From NCBI GenBank assembly GCA_029864335.1, contig JAOTTS010000017.1, positions 1 through 45,717 on the forward strand: a stretch of DNA of 45,717 bases, in the 5' to 3' direction. The stretch's first letter is position 1. Each line of letters opens with the position of its first letter. Source of the stretch: Candidatus Nitrosopumilus sp. Its GTDB lineage: Archaea; Thermoproteota; Nitrososphaeria; Nitrososphaerales; Nitrosopumilaceae. Below are positions 14,870-22,424 of this stretch, one piece after another. Position numbers and translations under genes: made by a program. The notes under the pieces were generated by a model. That model ran no database searches, had not been told where the DNA came from, and saw nothing but the letters and a program-made list of their open reading frames with translations.

Positions 14870-16027
14870 ATGCAAAAATTAGTTTTTTTATTTGTTTTAG
14901 TTGCATTAATTGGAATTTCAGTAAATTATGCATATTCACAAGAAATAAGTTTTGCAACTTTTCAAGAAACTGCTCAAGTAATCATAGAAAAAAGCATATC
15001 TCAAAATGTTACTGCATCAATAACATTGCAAAGTACAAGTATTCAAGAGATTAAAATTCCATCAGAATTAGAACAGAGAATTCGAGAAAATGGAAATATT
15101 TCAGCAATCATTTTGACAAATCAGAATCAGTGTGTATTAGGAGTAAATAATGAGTCATGTGTTTTGATTAATGTAAAGAGGAATCCTGATGATAAAAACT
15201 TCTTACAGATTCAAAATAGAACTCTTCAGATTGCAGGAGGATTCATTGATGAAATAAATGAGGTTTTTGATACCAAGGCCGAACTTCATTCGACATTTAT
15301 CCATAGTAATGATGATACAAGTGTTGCCCTGAAAACATCAGGAATAATTTCAGGTAGAGGAACTATTTCTGCAGTGTATACAATGCCGATGGAAGATACA
15401 GATTCAATGTATGAAAAAATATCTGCCATATTAATTCCCAGAATTATTAGAGAGTCAGGAGGATTCTATGATGTTGCAAAAAACCTTTCATCTCAAGATC
15501 ATTCAAAAATGACATTCTCAATCATCCCAACTGAAAACAAATCATTGCTTCAGTTAAGATTATCAGTGAATTATCCTCAAACAGCATCAGAAATTAATGA
15601 AGTTAGTCCACTAGAATTTTTAAAAACAAATGAGTTAAAAAGATCAGATTATTTTTCATCAGGATTTTATCCTCTAAATTCAATTATTCAAGTAGTAGTT
15701 CTAGATTCTGAAGATACAAAGGTTTCAGATGTAAAAGGAAACATTGTACCCACACAAATTATAGAAGACGAAAGAATCCCAACAGACATAACAGAGAAGG
15801 GATGGATTTTTGATCCACAAGAAGGACAAATGATTCAAGGAAAATATATTTTTGGTAAAGATACAACAGTTAATAAAAAAGAATTGGAGTTTTCACTTGG
15901 TGGAGAACAATTACAAATTAAACAACCAGAAAAAATAGAATTTGATGAATCAATCATGGTTGTAATCATTATCACTATTGTTGCAATTGTTGCTGCAATG
16001 TTCTATCTTAAAGGATATAAAAAATAA
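14870..16027 (+). CDS. Secreted, membrane-anchored surface protein (385 aa)
   Basis: ATG 14870 starts a classic signal peptide (MQKLVFLFVLVALIGIS ... AYSQ). About 330 extracytoplasmic residues follow, beta-rich with many Ser/Thr/Asn, and the C-terminus has a single membrane helix (VVIIITIVAIVAAMFYL) with a short basic tail, so it is a type I anchored protein. GTG 14822 would add a 16-residue leader that spoils the signal and is rejected. No known domain was recognised. Its stop codon is directly adjacent to the stop of the convergent arginine decarboxylase gene, with no base between. Confidence 0.65.
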   Translation: MQKLVFLFVLVALIGISVNYAYSQEISFATFQETAQVIIEKSISQNVTASITLQSTSIQEIKIPSELEQRIRENGNISAIILTNQNQCVLGVNNESCVLINVKRNPDDKNFLQIQNRTLQIAGGFIDEINEVFDTKAELHSTFIHSNDDTSVALKTSGIISGRGTISAVYTMPMEDTDSMYEKISAILIPRIIRESGGFYDVAKNLSSQDHSKMTFSIIPTENKSLLQLRLSVNYPQTASEINEVSPLEFLKTNELKRSDYFSSGFYPLNSIIQVVVLDSEDTKVSDVKGNIVPTQIIEDERIPTDITEKGWIFDPQEGQMIQGKYIFGKDTTVNKKELEFSLGGEQLQIKQPEKIEFDESIMVVIIITIVAIVAAMFYLKGYKK

Positions 16028-16591
16028 TTACAACAAGAGAACAGCTGCTGCAAACACAGTAGTCCATTTTCCATCTTTATCACCTTTTGTGGACTGGGTG
16101 ATATTTTTTGTATGATAAATTTTACCTGAAATAGACCACTGTTGTCTTTTTTCATCCCAGTTTTTGTCAACATCAAATGGGATTCCTAATGAGGATGCCA
16201 ACATTTGTGCTGCAATGTCTTCAGCATAATCACCAGCTTGAGTCTCATTTTGACCAAAAGATTCGTATTCAGAAAGATAACCATATCTGCTATTATCCTT
16301 GGGCAGTGCAATACCTACAGAAGCTGCACACATCCTATGTGGCTCTCGAGTCTGATTCTTTGAATAAATTGTAAACAATATCTGTCCGGGGCTAATTTGC
16401 TTGAGACCATCTTTTCTTGAAATCAATTTTGCTTTAGGTGGGAATATACTTGAAATCAGTACAAGATTGGTTCCAGCAATTCCTGCATCTCTTAATGCAT
16501 ATTCAAAACTGGTTAGTCTATCTTCATGTACTCCTTTTCCTTTTGTAAGAAATAATTTTTTGGCAACTAAATCAAGCATTTCTGAATTCAT
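16028..16591 (-). CDS. pdaD: Pyruvoyl-dependent arginine decarboxylase
   Basis: The enzyme converts arginine to agmatine and CO2, the first step of archaeal polyamine synthesis. It is made as a proenzyme that cleaves itself between two serines, turning the second into the catalytic pyruvoyl group; that pair is visible as Ser47-Ser48 in NLVLISSIFPP. The N-terminal KLFLTKGKGVH block, SFEYALRDAGI and the later YESFG also match the PvlArgDC family, and 187 residues is a normal length. Agmatine could feed the ureohydrolase encoded at 4173-5021. Some archaeal homologues act on other amino-acid substrates, so arginine is likely but not certain. Confidence 0.9.
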   Translation of the reverse strand: MNSEMLDLVAKKLFLTKGKGVHEDRLTSFEYALRDAGIAGTNLVLISSIFPPKAKLISRKDGLKQISPGQILFTIYSKNQTREPHRMCAASVGIALPKDNSRYGYLSEYESFGQNETQAGDYAEDIAAQMLASSLGIPFDVDKNWDEKRQQWSISGKIYHTKNITQSTKGDKDGKWTTVFAAAVLLL

Positions 16592-16667
16592 GAAAGAGGG
16601 TTATTATTTATACTTTAATTGAGAAGAAAATTTTTGAATATCAATATCAAAAACTTCCAAACTCTGT

Positions 16668-16907
16668 CTAATCACTTTTTCTTTTCTTTTTTCTTTTATC
16701 AGGAGACTTTTGTACTTGTGTCAAAAAGATAAATGTAAAAAATGCCCCTAAACCAACATTGATGACGCCCATAAAAGTAAGCATCATGGTCATTGAAGGA
16801 GGTGCAACAGCTAATCCAATTATAATTCCCATTACTCCTGTAGCATAAAACATCATCATCAGAACCTTAACCCTTGTTGGTTCAATGTATCTCATACGAG
16901 GTATCAA
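16668..16907 (-). CDS. Small two-span membrane protein (79 aa)
   Basis: Two hydrophobic helices, KVLMMMFYATGVMGIIIGLAV (given as residues 14-34) and MTMMLTFMGVINVGLGAFF (39-57), are joined by a Pro-Pro turn, and the C-terminus is a run of Lys/Arg (KRKKKRK), predicting both ends in the cytosol. Start ATG 16907; ATG 16895 is an alternative. Very Met-rich. No family known to me; small Met-rich two-span proteins are frequent in these archaea. Confidence 0.55.
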   Translation of the reverse strand: MIPRMRYIEPTRVKVLMMMFYATGVMGIIIGLAVAPPSMTMMLTFMGVINVGLGAFFTFIFLTQVQKSPDKRKKKRKSD

Positions 16908-16986
16908 AATACGACATTATTATAAACTGACGGTCAAATCAAATAGAACAGTACACAGAAAAGTCTATTAAATAATCTTGGTAACA

Positions 16987-16993
16987 TTTTAAA
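16987..16993 (+). promoter_or_regulatory. Probable TATA box of the tRNA-Thr gene
   Basis: TTTTAAA lies about 26 bases before the first base of tRNA-Thr, the usual archaeal TATA spacing for a tRNA whose transcript starts at or just before its 5' end. It is the most T/A-alternating element in the upstream region. Position and composition are the only evidence. Confidence 0.4.
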
Positions 16994-17018
16994 CCTGAAA
17001 AATTTCATTTTACTTTGT

Positions 17019-17093
17019 GCCAATGTAGCTCAGCCTGGTTAGAGCAGCTGATTTGTAATCAGCAGGTCGTGGGTTCGGATCCCGTCATTGGCT
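17019..17093 (+). tRNA. tRNA-Thr (anticodon TGT)
   Basis: A complete cloverleaf: acceptor GCCAATG pairs with CATTGGC, D-arm GCTC/GAGC with the GG pair in its loop, anticodon arm GCTGA-TTTGTAA-TCAGC giving anticodon TGT, and T-arm GTGGG-TTCGGAT-CCCGT. The discriminator base is T, as expected for archaeal tRNA-Thr. There is no intron and CCA is not encoded. T-loop position 58 is G where A is usual. A short T-run follows directly and probably ends transcription. Reads ACA codons and possibly other threonine ACN codons. Confidence 0.95.
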
Positions 17094-17167
17094 TTTTATC
17101 TTCCTAGAATCAACATACCTACATGTGTCAATACGAATAAGTATGCTGGATTTTGAAATAAATCAAA

Positions 17168-17974
17168 ATGAGTTCTGAAGAATCTGGATTTAGTCAAAAT
17201 GATAAAGAAAATGTAGTTGTAAAAAAATCAACATTTAATGGATTAATAATTAGTTTAATTATAATAGTTGGAATTGCAGCATTTTTTGCTGGATCATATG
17301 TTTCAAATCTAAATTCTAATCAAATTTCAGACCAAGATCTTGATGACGCAATTGCCAAATTAGAACTCAAAATATTACAAAATCAATTACCTACAAAACA
17401 ACCAACTCCCCAAGTAAAAATTTCAGCAGATAATGATCCAATTATCGGAAATCCTGATGCTCCAATTACAATAATTGAATTTTCAGATTTTCAATGCCCA
17501 TTTTGTGCTAGATTCCATATCCAAACACTTCCATTAATTCTTGAACAATACATTGAGCAGGGAAAGGTGAAATTAGTTTTCAGGGATTTCCCTATTCAGA
17601 GCATTCACCCTAATGCATTACCTGCATCTGTTGCAGCAGAATGTGCAAATGAGCAAGGAAAATTCAGAGAAATGCATGACATGTTATTTGACAATCAAAA
17701 TCAATGGAACAAACAAGAAACTGTTGATGCACTTTCTTTGTTTAGTAGTTATGCCATCGAGATTCAATTAGATCAAGAAACATTTGATTCATGCCTTATT
17801 AGTGGAAAATATATCGAAGAGATTAGAAAAGATCTTGATGATGGAAGAGATTACGGAGTATCAGGTACGCCTGGATTTTTTGTAGGAAATGAAGTAATAG
17901 GATTTGTGGAACTTAAAGGTGCACAACCATTTGATAGTTTTAAAAAAATTATTGATGCGCAGCTAGAGGCATAA
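17168..17974 (+). CDS. Membrane-anchored DsbA-like thiol oxidoreductase
   Basis: A cytosolic N-terminal segment is followed by one membrane helix (LIISLIIIVGIAAFFAG, residues about 27-45), then a coiled linker and an extracytoplasmic thioredoxin fold. The redox centre CPFC is at residues 110-113 in EFSDFQCPFCARFH, and the cis-Pro loop is SGTPGFFVG. The FRDFPIQSIHPNA stretch is typical of the DsbA/BdbD group. It should oxidise or shuffle disulfides in exported proteins. Several paralogues are normal for ammonia-oxidising archaea, which rely on many secreted copper proteins. Transcribed from its own promoter after tRNA-Thr. Confidence 0.85.
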   Translation: MSSEESGFSQNDKENVVVKKSTFNGLIISLIIIVGIAAFFAGSYVSNLNSNQISDQDLDDAIAKLELKILQNQLPTKQPTPQVKISADNDPIIGNPDAPITIIEFSDFQCPFCARFHIQTLPLILEQYIEQGKVKLVFRDFPIQSIHPNALPASVAAECANEQGKFREMHDMLFDNQNQWNKQETVDALSLFSSYAIEIQLDQETFDSCLISGKYIEEIRKDLDDGRDYGVSGTPGFFVGNEVIGFVELKGAQPFDSFKKIIDAQLEA

Positions 17975-18024
17975 AAAATAACAAGCGTTTATTAGACCTT
18001 CAGCGACACTATAATTATCGGAAT

Positions 18025-18061
18025 AATGACGTCTAAGCAATGAGCTTTTCGTCATTGCTTA
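18025..18061 (+). promoter_or_regulatory. Alternative hairpins just upstream of the helicase start codon
   Basis: TAAGCAATGA (18034-18043) pairs perfectly with TCATTGCTTA (18052-18061) around an eight-base loop, ending 15 bases before the helicase ATG. A second pairing, AATGACG (18025-18031) with CGTCATT (18050-18056), uses the same 3' arm and excludes the first. Two mutually exclusive stems ahead of an RNA helicase gene could act as an RNA switch. A terminator for the upstream DsbA gene (stop at 17974) is the simpler alternative. Confidence 0.45.
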
Positions 18062-18076
18062 AGAGAAGAAAATAAA

Positions 18077-19393
18077 ATGACAAAATTTACAGAATTAGGA
18101 TTAAAAGATGAGATACTAAAAGGAATTACTGATCAAGGATTTGATGAAGCATTTCCAATTCAAGAGGCAGTTATTCCTGTACTTCTTTCAGGAAGAGATG
18201 TTGTTGGTCAAGCACATACAGGTTCTGGAAAAACTGCAGCCTTTGCATTATCAATGCTGCAAGAGATACAACCAAAGAACGGCATTCAGGGACTGATTAT
18301 GGCACCTACTAGAGAACTTGCAATGCAAATTAGTGATGAAATTAAAAAATTCGGAAAATACACAGGAATCAAAGTAGCGACAATTTATGGAGGACAAGGA
18401 ATGGGAATTCAGTTAGATGCTCTTCATAGAGGAGTAGAGATTGTTGTAGCAACTCCAGGTAGATTAATTGATCACCTCAAAAGAGGTTCAATTGAACTTA
18501 GAGACATTACCCACATTGTACTTGATGAAGCAGATACAATGCTTGACATGGGATTCGTAGATGATATTTCATTTATTTTAGATTTAGCGCCAGAAGATAG
18601 AGTAATGTCATTGTATTCAGCAACAATGCCTACTGAAATCCTAAGATTATCAGAGGAATATCTCAATAATCCAAAACAATTCCTTTTGGATGCAGATGAT
18701 CTCAGTGGAGAGGGAATTGATCAATCATATTTGGTAATTAAAGACCGAGACAAATTCAAGTATTTGATTGATTTTATCAAACAAACTAAAGGTCAATCTA
18801 TTGTATTTTGTTCAACAAAATATAGAACCAGAGATGTAGCAAAATTCCTGCATCAAGAGAAATACAATGCAGTGGCAATTGAGGGAGACATGTCACAGCA
18901 CAGAAGGGAGCAATCTATGGGTAAATTCAGAAGTGGAAAAGCTGATATTCTTGTTGCAACAGATGTAGCATCAAGAGGAATTGATGTTCCAAGAGTAGAA
19001 TTAGTAGTAAATTACGATGTACCAAATCAAGAGTTGGCATACTTTCATAGAATTGGAAGAACAGCCAGAGCTGGAGCTCTTGGCAAAGCAATCACATTTG
19101 TATCATATTCATCAGTAGGTGATTGGAATCTCATTAAACGCCAAATCAAAGTTCCTCTCAGAGATTTAAATCAAGAAATGGGAATTCAAATATCCATCCC
19201 TGACCCCCTAAAAAGACAAACACCTTCAAGAAGATATGGCGGTCAATCAAGATCCAACTATTCCAGAGGAGGACGTTCTGGAGGATATGGAAGATCTGAT
19301 AGAAACAGAAATCCCAGAGATGACAGAGGGGGAAGAAAGAGGTACGGTGACAATGATAATAAAAACAGCTACGGTGGACGTAGTAGATGGTAA
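18077..19393 (+). CDS. DEAD-box RNA helicase with Gly/Arg-rich tail
   Basis: An ATP-dependent RNA unwinding enzyme. All core motifs are in order: Q-motif (FPIQEAVIP), Walker A AHTGSGKT, PTRELA, TPGR, DEAD, SAT, and in the second RecA domain HRIGRTARAG. After the ~370-residue core the tail is rich in Arg, Gly, Tyr, Ser and Asn (RGGRSGGYGRS and similar), a low-complexity RNA-binding tail like those of cold-shock helicases. Likely roles are ribosome assembly and RNA unfolding. The 5' region holds competing hairpins, compatible with autoregulation. Start ATG 18077. Confidence 0.95.
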   Translation: MTKFTELGLKDEILKGITDQGFDEAFPIQEAVIPVLLSGRDVVGQAHTGSGKTAAFALSMLQEIQPKNGIQGLIMAPTRELAMQISDEIKKFGKYTGIKVATIYGGQGMGIQLDALHRGVEIVVATPGRLIDHLKRGSIELRDITHIVLDEADTMLDMGFVDDISFILDLAPEDRVMSLYSATMPTEILRLSEEYLNNPKQFLLDADDLSGEGIDQSYLVIKDRDKFKYLIDFIKQTKGQSIVFCSTKYRTRDVAKFLHQEKYNAVAIEGDMSQHRREQSMGKFRSGKADILVATDVASRGIDVPRVELVVNYDVPNQELAYFHRIGRTARAGALGKAITFVSYSSVGDWNLIKRQIKVPLRDLNQEMGIQISIPDPLKRQTPSRRYGGQSRSNYSRGGRSGGYGRSDRNRNPRDDRGGRKRYGDNDNKNSYGGRSRW

Positions 19394-19445
19394 TCACTGT
19401 AAAACTTAAAGACCTGAACTTTGTTTATTATTGCAAGGTATAGTA

Positions 19446-19679
19446 ATGCATAAAGGATTCATTTTACTAAATTGTGATCTTGGCGCTGAAAAATACATTG
19501 TAGACGAATTAAAACATATGCAAGATGTCAATAATGCATATCTTACTTTTGGTGCATATGATGTAGTAGTAGAAGTGCAAACACAGAAGCAAGAAGAGTT
19601 TGAAAAAGTTATCGCATCAATTAGGAAATTATCAAGAGTTGTCAGCACCATGACACTAAATGTAATTCAGCCCGAATAA
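19446..19679 (+). CDS. Stand-alone Lrp/AsnC effector (RAM) domain protein
   Basis: About 77 residues from ATG 19446 (MHKGFILLNCD). The beta-alpha-beta layout with NAYLTFGAYDVVVEVQ is the Lrp/AsnC regulation-of-amino-acid-metabolism domain, a ferredoxin-like dimer that binds small ligands. The helix-turn-helix DNA-binding half of Lrp proteins is absent, as in the SMART-RAM type. TTG 19431 would add five residues. The next gene begins at the base after its stop, so this domain heads a tight operon; it may sense an amino acid for its neighbours or partner with a full-length Lrp. Confidence 0.8.
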   Translation: MHKGFILLNCDLGAEKYIVDELKHMQDVNNAYLTFGAYDVVVEVQTQKQEEFEKVIASIRKLSRVVSTMTLNVIQPE

Positions 19680-20003
19680 TTGTTATATGAGTTAAATCAG
19701 GATTGTTTCAAATTGCAAAAAATTGATTATGAAGGACCAGTTTGGGTGCTAAATTACAACAATCCAAAACCACTATTAGATCACGCCATTCACATGCTAG
19801 AAAGGCATGGAGTTAAACGAGAAGACATGATAATTACAGAAACTCCAACTGCAAAAGTAGGGGCAATAGTAGTTGAGATTTGGCCATATGAGTTAGTCAT
19901 AGGAAGAGTCAGAACAACTCGTAATGATTCATTTATCAGCGGTACAGAATTTACAGTAGAATTAAAGTTAGACGAAGATGGAAATTACATAGATTATCTT
20001 TGA
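19680..20003 (+). CDS. Hypothetical soluble protein (107 aa)
   Basis: Starts with TTG at the base after the Lrp-domain stop and ends overlapping the next start by four bases, so translation is almost certainly coupled. The sequence is mixed alpha/beta with conserved-looking aromatic blocks (DYEGPVWVLNYNNPKPLL, VVEIWPYELVIGRVRTTR). No Cys, no signal, no membrane segment. I do not recognise a family. Operon position suggests a function tied to the RAM domain or to the membrane protein after it. Confidence 0.6.
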   Translation: MLYELNQDCFKLQKIDYEGPVWVLNYNNPKPLLDHAIHMLERHGVKREDMIITETPTAKVGAIVVEIWPYELVIGRVRTTRNDSFISGTEFTVELKLDEDGNYIDYL

Positions 20004-20689
20004 AGAAAAAGAAAATTCAAAATATCATAATTGTGGTAATAGCAGTTCTCATTATAGGGTCGATTGCAGCTTACAATTTTTCAGTAGAACAGACTAAACA
20101 GAAAGGCCTTCAGTTCGGAATAGAAATAGAACAAATTCAAGAAGATATTAAAGAATTGCAAACAAAATTCTATTCTGAAAAAACAAGATGGGAAGAGGGA
20201 GACATTGCAAAAGAAGAGTTGTCAGAATTCTATGAAAAACATTTGAAAGATTTTGAAGAGATAATTTCCAGATATAATGAATTATCACCTCCAGAGATTT
20301 TCAAGAGTTCGGTAGATCTGTTAAAATTATCATCTGAGGCTCAACTGGAAAGTGATTCACAATTCATAAAATGGATTAAAACCGGAGATGAATCAGCAAA
20401 AATTCGATCAGACACACAAATTCAAGAATCATTAGAATATGAAATGTTAGGCTTGGTTGAATTTTATTCAGCCAAAACAGGTGTAAAAAACTATGATGAG
20501 CCAGAAAAATTTGAAGCACCACAAACAGGACTAACACAAAAAGTAATTCAAATTTCTGAAAATATGAAAAATGAATGTGACAAAAAATATAGAAATGAAT
20601 TAGGAGAATTTAATTCGGACCAAACGGAAATTGAATGGTTCAATTGTATTAATGAGGCCAAAAAATGGAAAATAGAGCATTTACCATAA
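20000..20689 (+). CDS. Membrane-anchored coiled-coil protein (229 aa)
   Basis: The TTG start overlaps the previous stop (TTGA). The N-terminus is basic (MKKKKIQN) then a single hydrophobic span (IIIVVIAVLIIGSIAAY), an uncleaved anchor; the remaining ~200 residues should lie outside the membrane. They are Glu/Lys-rich helices (EIEQIQEDIKELQTKFY, EELSEFYEKHLKDFEEI), consistent with coiled coil, and there are two Cys near the C-terminus that could form a disulfide. Last gene of the three-gene operon. No family was recognised. Confidence 0.6.
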   Translation: MKKKKIQNIIIVVIAVLIIGSIAAYNFSVEQTKQKGLQFGIEIEQIQEDIKELQTKFYSEKTRWEEGDIAKEELSEFYEKHLKDFEEIISRYNELSPPEIFKSSVDLLKLSSEAQLESDSQFIKWIKTGDESAKIRSDTQIQESLEYEMLGLVEFYSAKTGVKNYDEPEKFEAPQTGLTQKVIQISENMKNECDKKYRNELGEFNSDQTEIEWFNCINEAKKWKIEHLP

Positions 20690-20802
20690 TTAAGAAAAAA
20701 TAATTTTTCTATGAATCAAGTACTTTAGTATTAAAATCATTCAAAAATTTATTCTAAAAATATTTTAGTAAATGTTATCATCTAGAATGTTTTGATTCAA
20801 TT

Positions 20803-21150
20803 ATGGAAATTGAAGTAGCTGTTGAAAAGCTGTTGAAGCTAAGTCCATCAGTTAGAGTTGTAACTGTATGTGATCTAAAAGGCAAACTAGTTTATTCAGC
20901 ACGTTCAAAGAAGGTAAGCATTTTGGTATCAAAGAAACAAAGTTTGGCATCATTAAAGGCGGCAGCATATGACTGGAAGCAAAGAAAAAAACTATTGAAA
21001 TCTCTAGGCGCATGTAAATACGTTGTTGCAGAATATGACAAAGTCAAGAGGATAGTAATTCCTGCTGGAAAGAATCACATTTTGTATGTGACTACTACTG
21101 CTTCCTTAGATCATAACAAAGTTGTTCGAAAGACACGCTCTTTCAAATAA
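20803..21150 (+). CDS. Roadblock/LC7-like protein (possible DUF6659), paralogue 3
   Basis: This 115-residue protein follows the same plan as the genes at 1058 and 3651: RVVTVCDLKGKLVYSAR hairpin, a middle helix with DWKQRKKL, then KYVVAEYDKVKRIVIPAG and HILYVTTTAS, closing with a helix. It is more basic than the other two (many Lys/Arg throughout and a KTRSFK end) and lacks the acidic C-terminal helix they share, so it may bind a different partner, perhaps nucleic acid. Function unknown. Confidence 0.6.
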   Translation: MEIEVAVEKLLKLSPSVRVVTVCDLKGKLVYSARSKKVSILVSKKQSLASLKAAAYDWKQRKKLLKSLGACKYVVAEYDKVKRIVIPAGKNHILYVTTTASLDHNKVVRKTRSFK

Positions 21151-21250
21151 TCATAACAACTAAATTTTTTTTCTATTTTTTAATGAGATGATTTCATCAC
21201 GCCAATATTTCAAAAAGGATGAATTGGATTAGCAGTATTTTTTGAGATGG

Positions 21251-21502
21251 TCAGAGTTTTCTCTTACCAGTTCCACGTCCTGAACTTACCCACATACCTT
21301 TTGTGGATGTGGTTTTAGTTGAGGGAATGTCACCAAATTTTATTGTACCAGTTCCTCTTCCAACAGTTACGTACTTGTCTTTGGATGATTCTTTTCTGGC
21401 AGCTTGAATTTTTTTGAACTCTGAACCTGCCCACTTACTGGCATTATCATCAACTTCAATTATTCCTGTACCTCTACCAGATCGTACTTTTATTTTGGCC
21501 AT
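21251..21502 (-). CDS. Small basic protein with three GRGTG repeats (83 aa)
   Basis: Three evenly spaced copies of a GRGTG core are visible: VRSGRGTGIIEVDD at the start, VTVGRGTGTIKFGD in the middle and VSSGRGTGKRKL at the end, 35-40 residues apart. Each is preceded by a short beta strand, so each repeat may form a Gly-rich hairpin turn. Very basic overall (about 19 Lys/Arg against few acids), suggesting RNA or DNA binding. No Cys or membrane segment. I know no family with this repeat. ATG 21502, single gene, divergent from the surface protein at 21666. Confidence 0.6.
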   Translation of the reverse strand: MAKIKVRSGRGTGIIEVDDNASKWAGSEFKKIQAARKESSKDKYVTVGRGTGTIKFGDIPSTKTTSTKGMWVSSGRGTGKRKL

Positions 21503-21665
21503 AATTACTAATTAGTATAGCCGATTCTCATTAATAAGATTTTTAAAAAGACCAATTCTCGAATGAAATCATCCTTGAGAGTTTTCAACTCAATAATGTT
21601 TTCACATAGAAATAAGCTAAAGTGTTTGACATAAACTTCTTTAAAGAATTCAATCAAAGTAAGAT

Positions 21666-22424
21666 ATGGAAAAATCTTTTATCATCATATTTCTGTTTGC
21701 AGGAATTATTCCATCTGCATTTGGCGAAGTATTTATTGAAAATGATCAACAGTATATTGGAGACGACAAATCACTCCACGTAGTTGGAGAAATCACAAAT
21801 AATCTAAAGGTTCCTCTAAGTCAAATCAGTGTTCTAATTACACTGCTTGATGAAGATAAAAATCCTATTGCTGTAAAGGAAGCAAATTCACTGGTCAATA
21901 CAATCATGCCAGGAATGAAGGGGCCGTTTGAACTGATATTGACCAATAATGAAGCAAGAAATACTGAATCATATTCGCTAAAATTAGATTATGAGTTAAG
22001 TTATCCAAAAAGTCAAGTAATTGATATCACTGAATCAAAATTATCAACAGACAAGTATAACAATCTAATGATTACAGGAGTTGTTAAGAATAAAGGAGAC
22101 ATTACAGCAAATACCATAGCAATTGTTGCAACACTTTATGATATCAAAGGTAATGTAGCGGCTGTCTCTAGAGTTCATCCAGAACCGGATTATTTGGGAG
22201 TAAATGACAATGCTTTCTTTTTGGTTACAATACCAGACAAAATTCAAAATAATCAGATAAAAGATTACACATTGGTTGCTGAATCAGAAGAATATGCAGC
22301 AGTTCCAGAATTTCCCATAGGAACGCTTGTTTTACTTGTAGTTGCATTATCTGCATATATTGGCATTACAAGGTATTCAGGCAGAATTATAACAAACCTA
22401 ATTTCTGCAACAAATCTAAAGTAG
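21666..22424 (+). CDS. Secreted, membrane-anchored protein with PEF-type C-terminus
   Basis: A signal peptide (MEKSFIIIFLFAGIIPSAFG) precedes two beta-sandwich repeats of FxLYD/CARDB-like character: LHVVGEITNNLKVPLSQISV and LMITGVVKNKGDITANTIAI share the pattern hydrophobic-V-G-x-[VI]-x-N-x-x-x. Near the end VPEFPIGTLVLLVVALSAY is a PEF motif followed by a membrane helix and a basic tail, like archaeal PEF-CTERM anchors that may be processed by an archaeosortase. The tail after the helix is longer than usual for such signals. The last 38 bases overlap the convergent gene at 22387. Confidence 0.65.
   Translation: MEKSFIIIFLFAGIIPSAFGEVFIENDQQYIGDDKSLHVVGEITNNLKVPLSQISVLITLLDEDKNPIAVKEANSLVNTIMPGMKGPFELILTNNEARNTESYSLKLDYELSYPKSQVIDITESKLSTDKYNNLMITGVVKNKGDITANTIAIVATLYDIKGNVAAVSRVHPEPDYLGVNDNAFFLVTIPDKIQNNQIKDYTLVAESEEYAAVPEFPIGTLVLLVVALSAYIGITRYSGRIITNLISATNLK

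Noticed and set aside
17019-17093. tRNA-Thr as an integration site of a mobile element
   Set aside because: No integrase, direct repeat of the tRNA 3' end or foreign-looking genes were found next to it.
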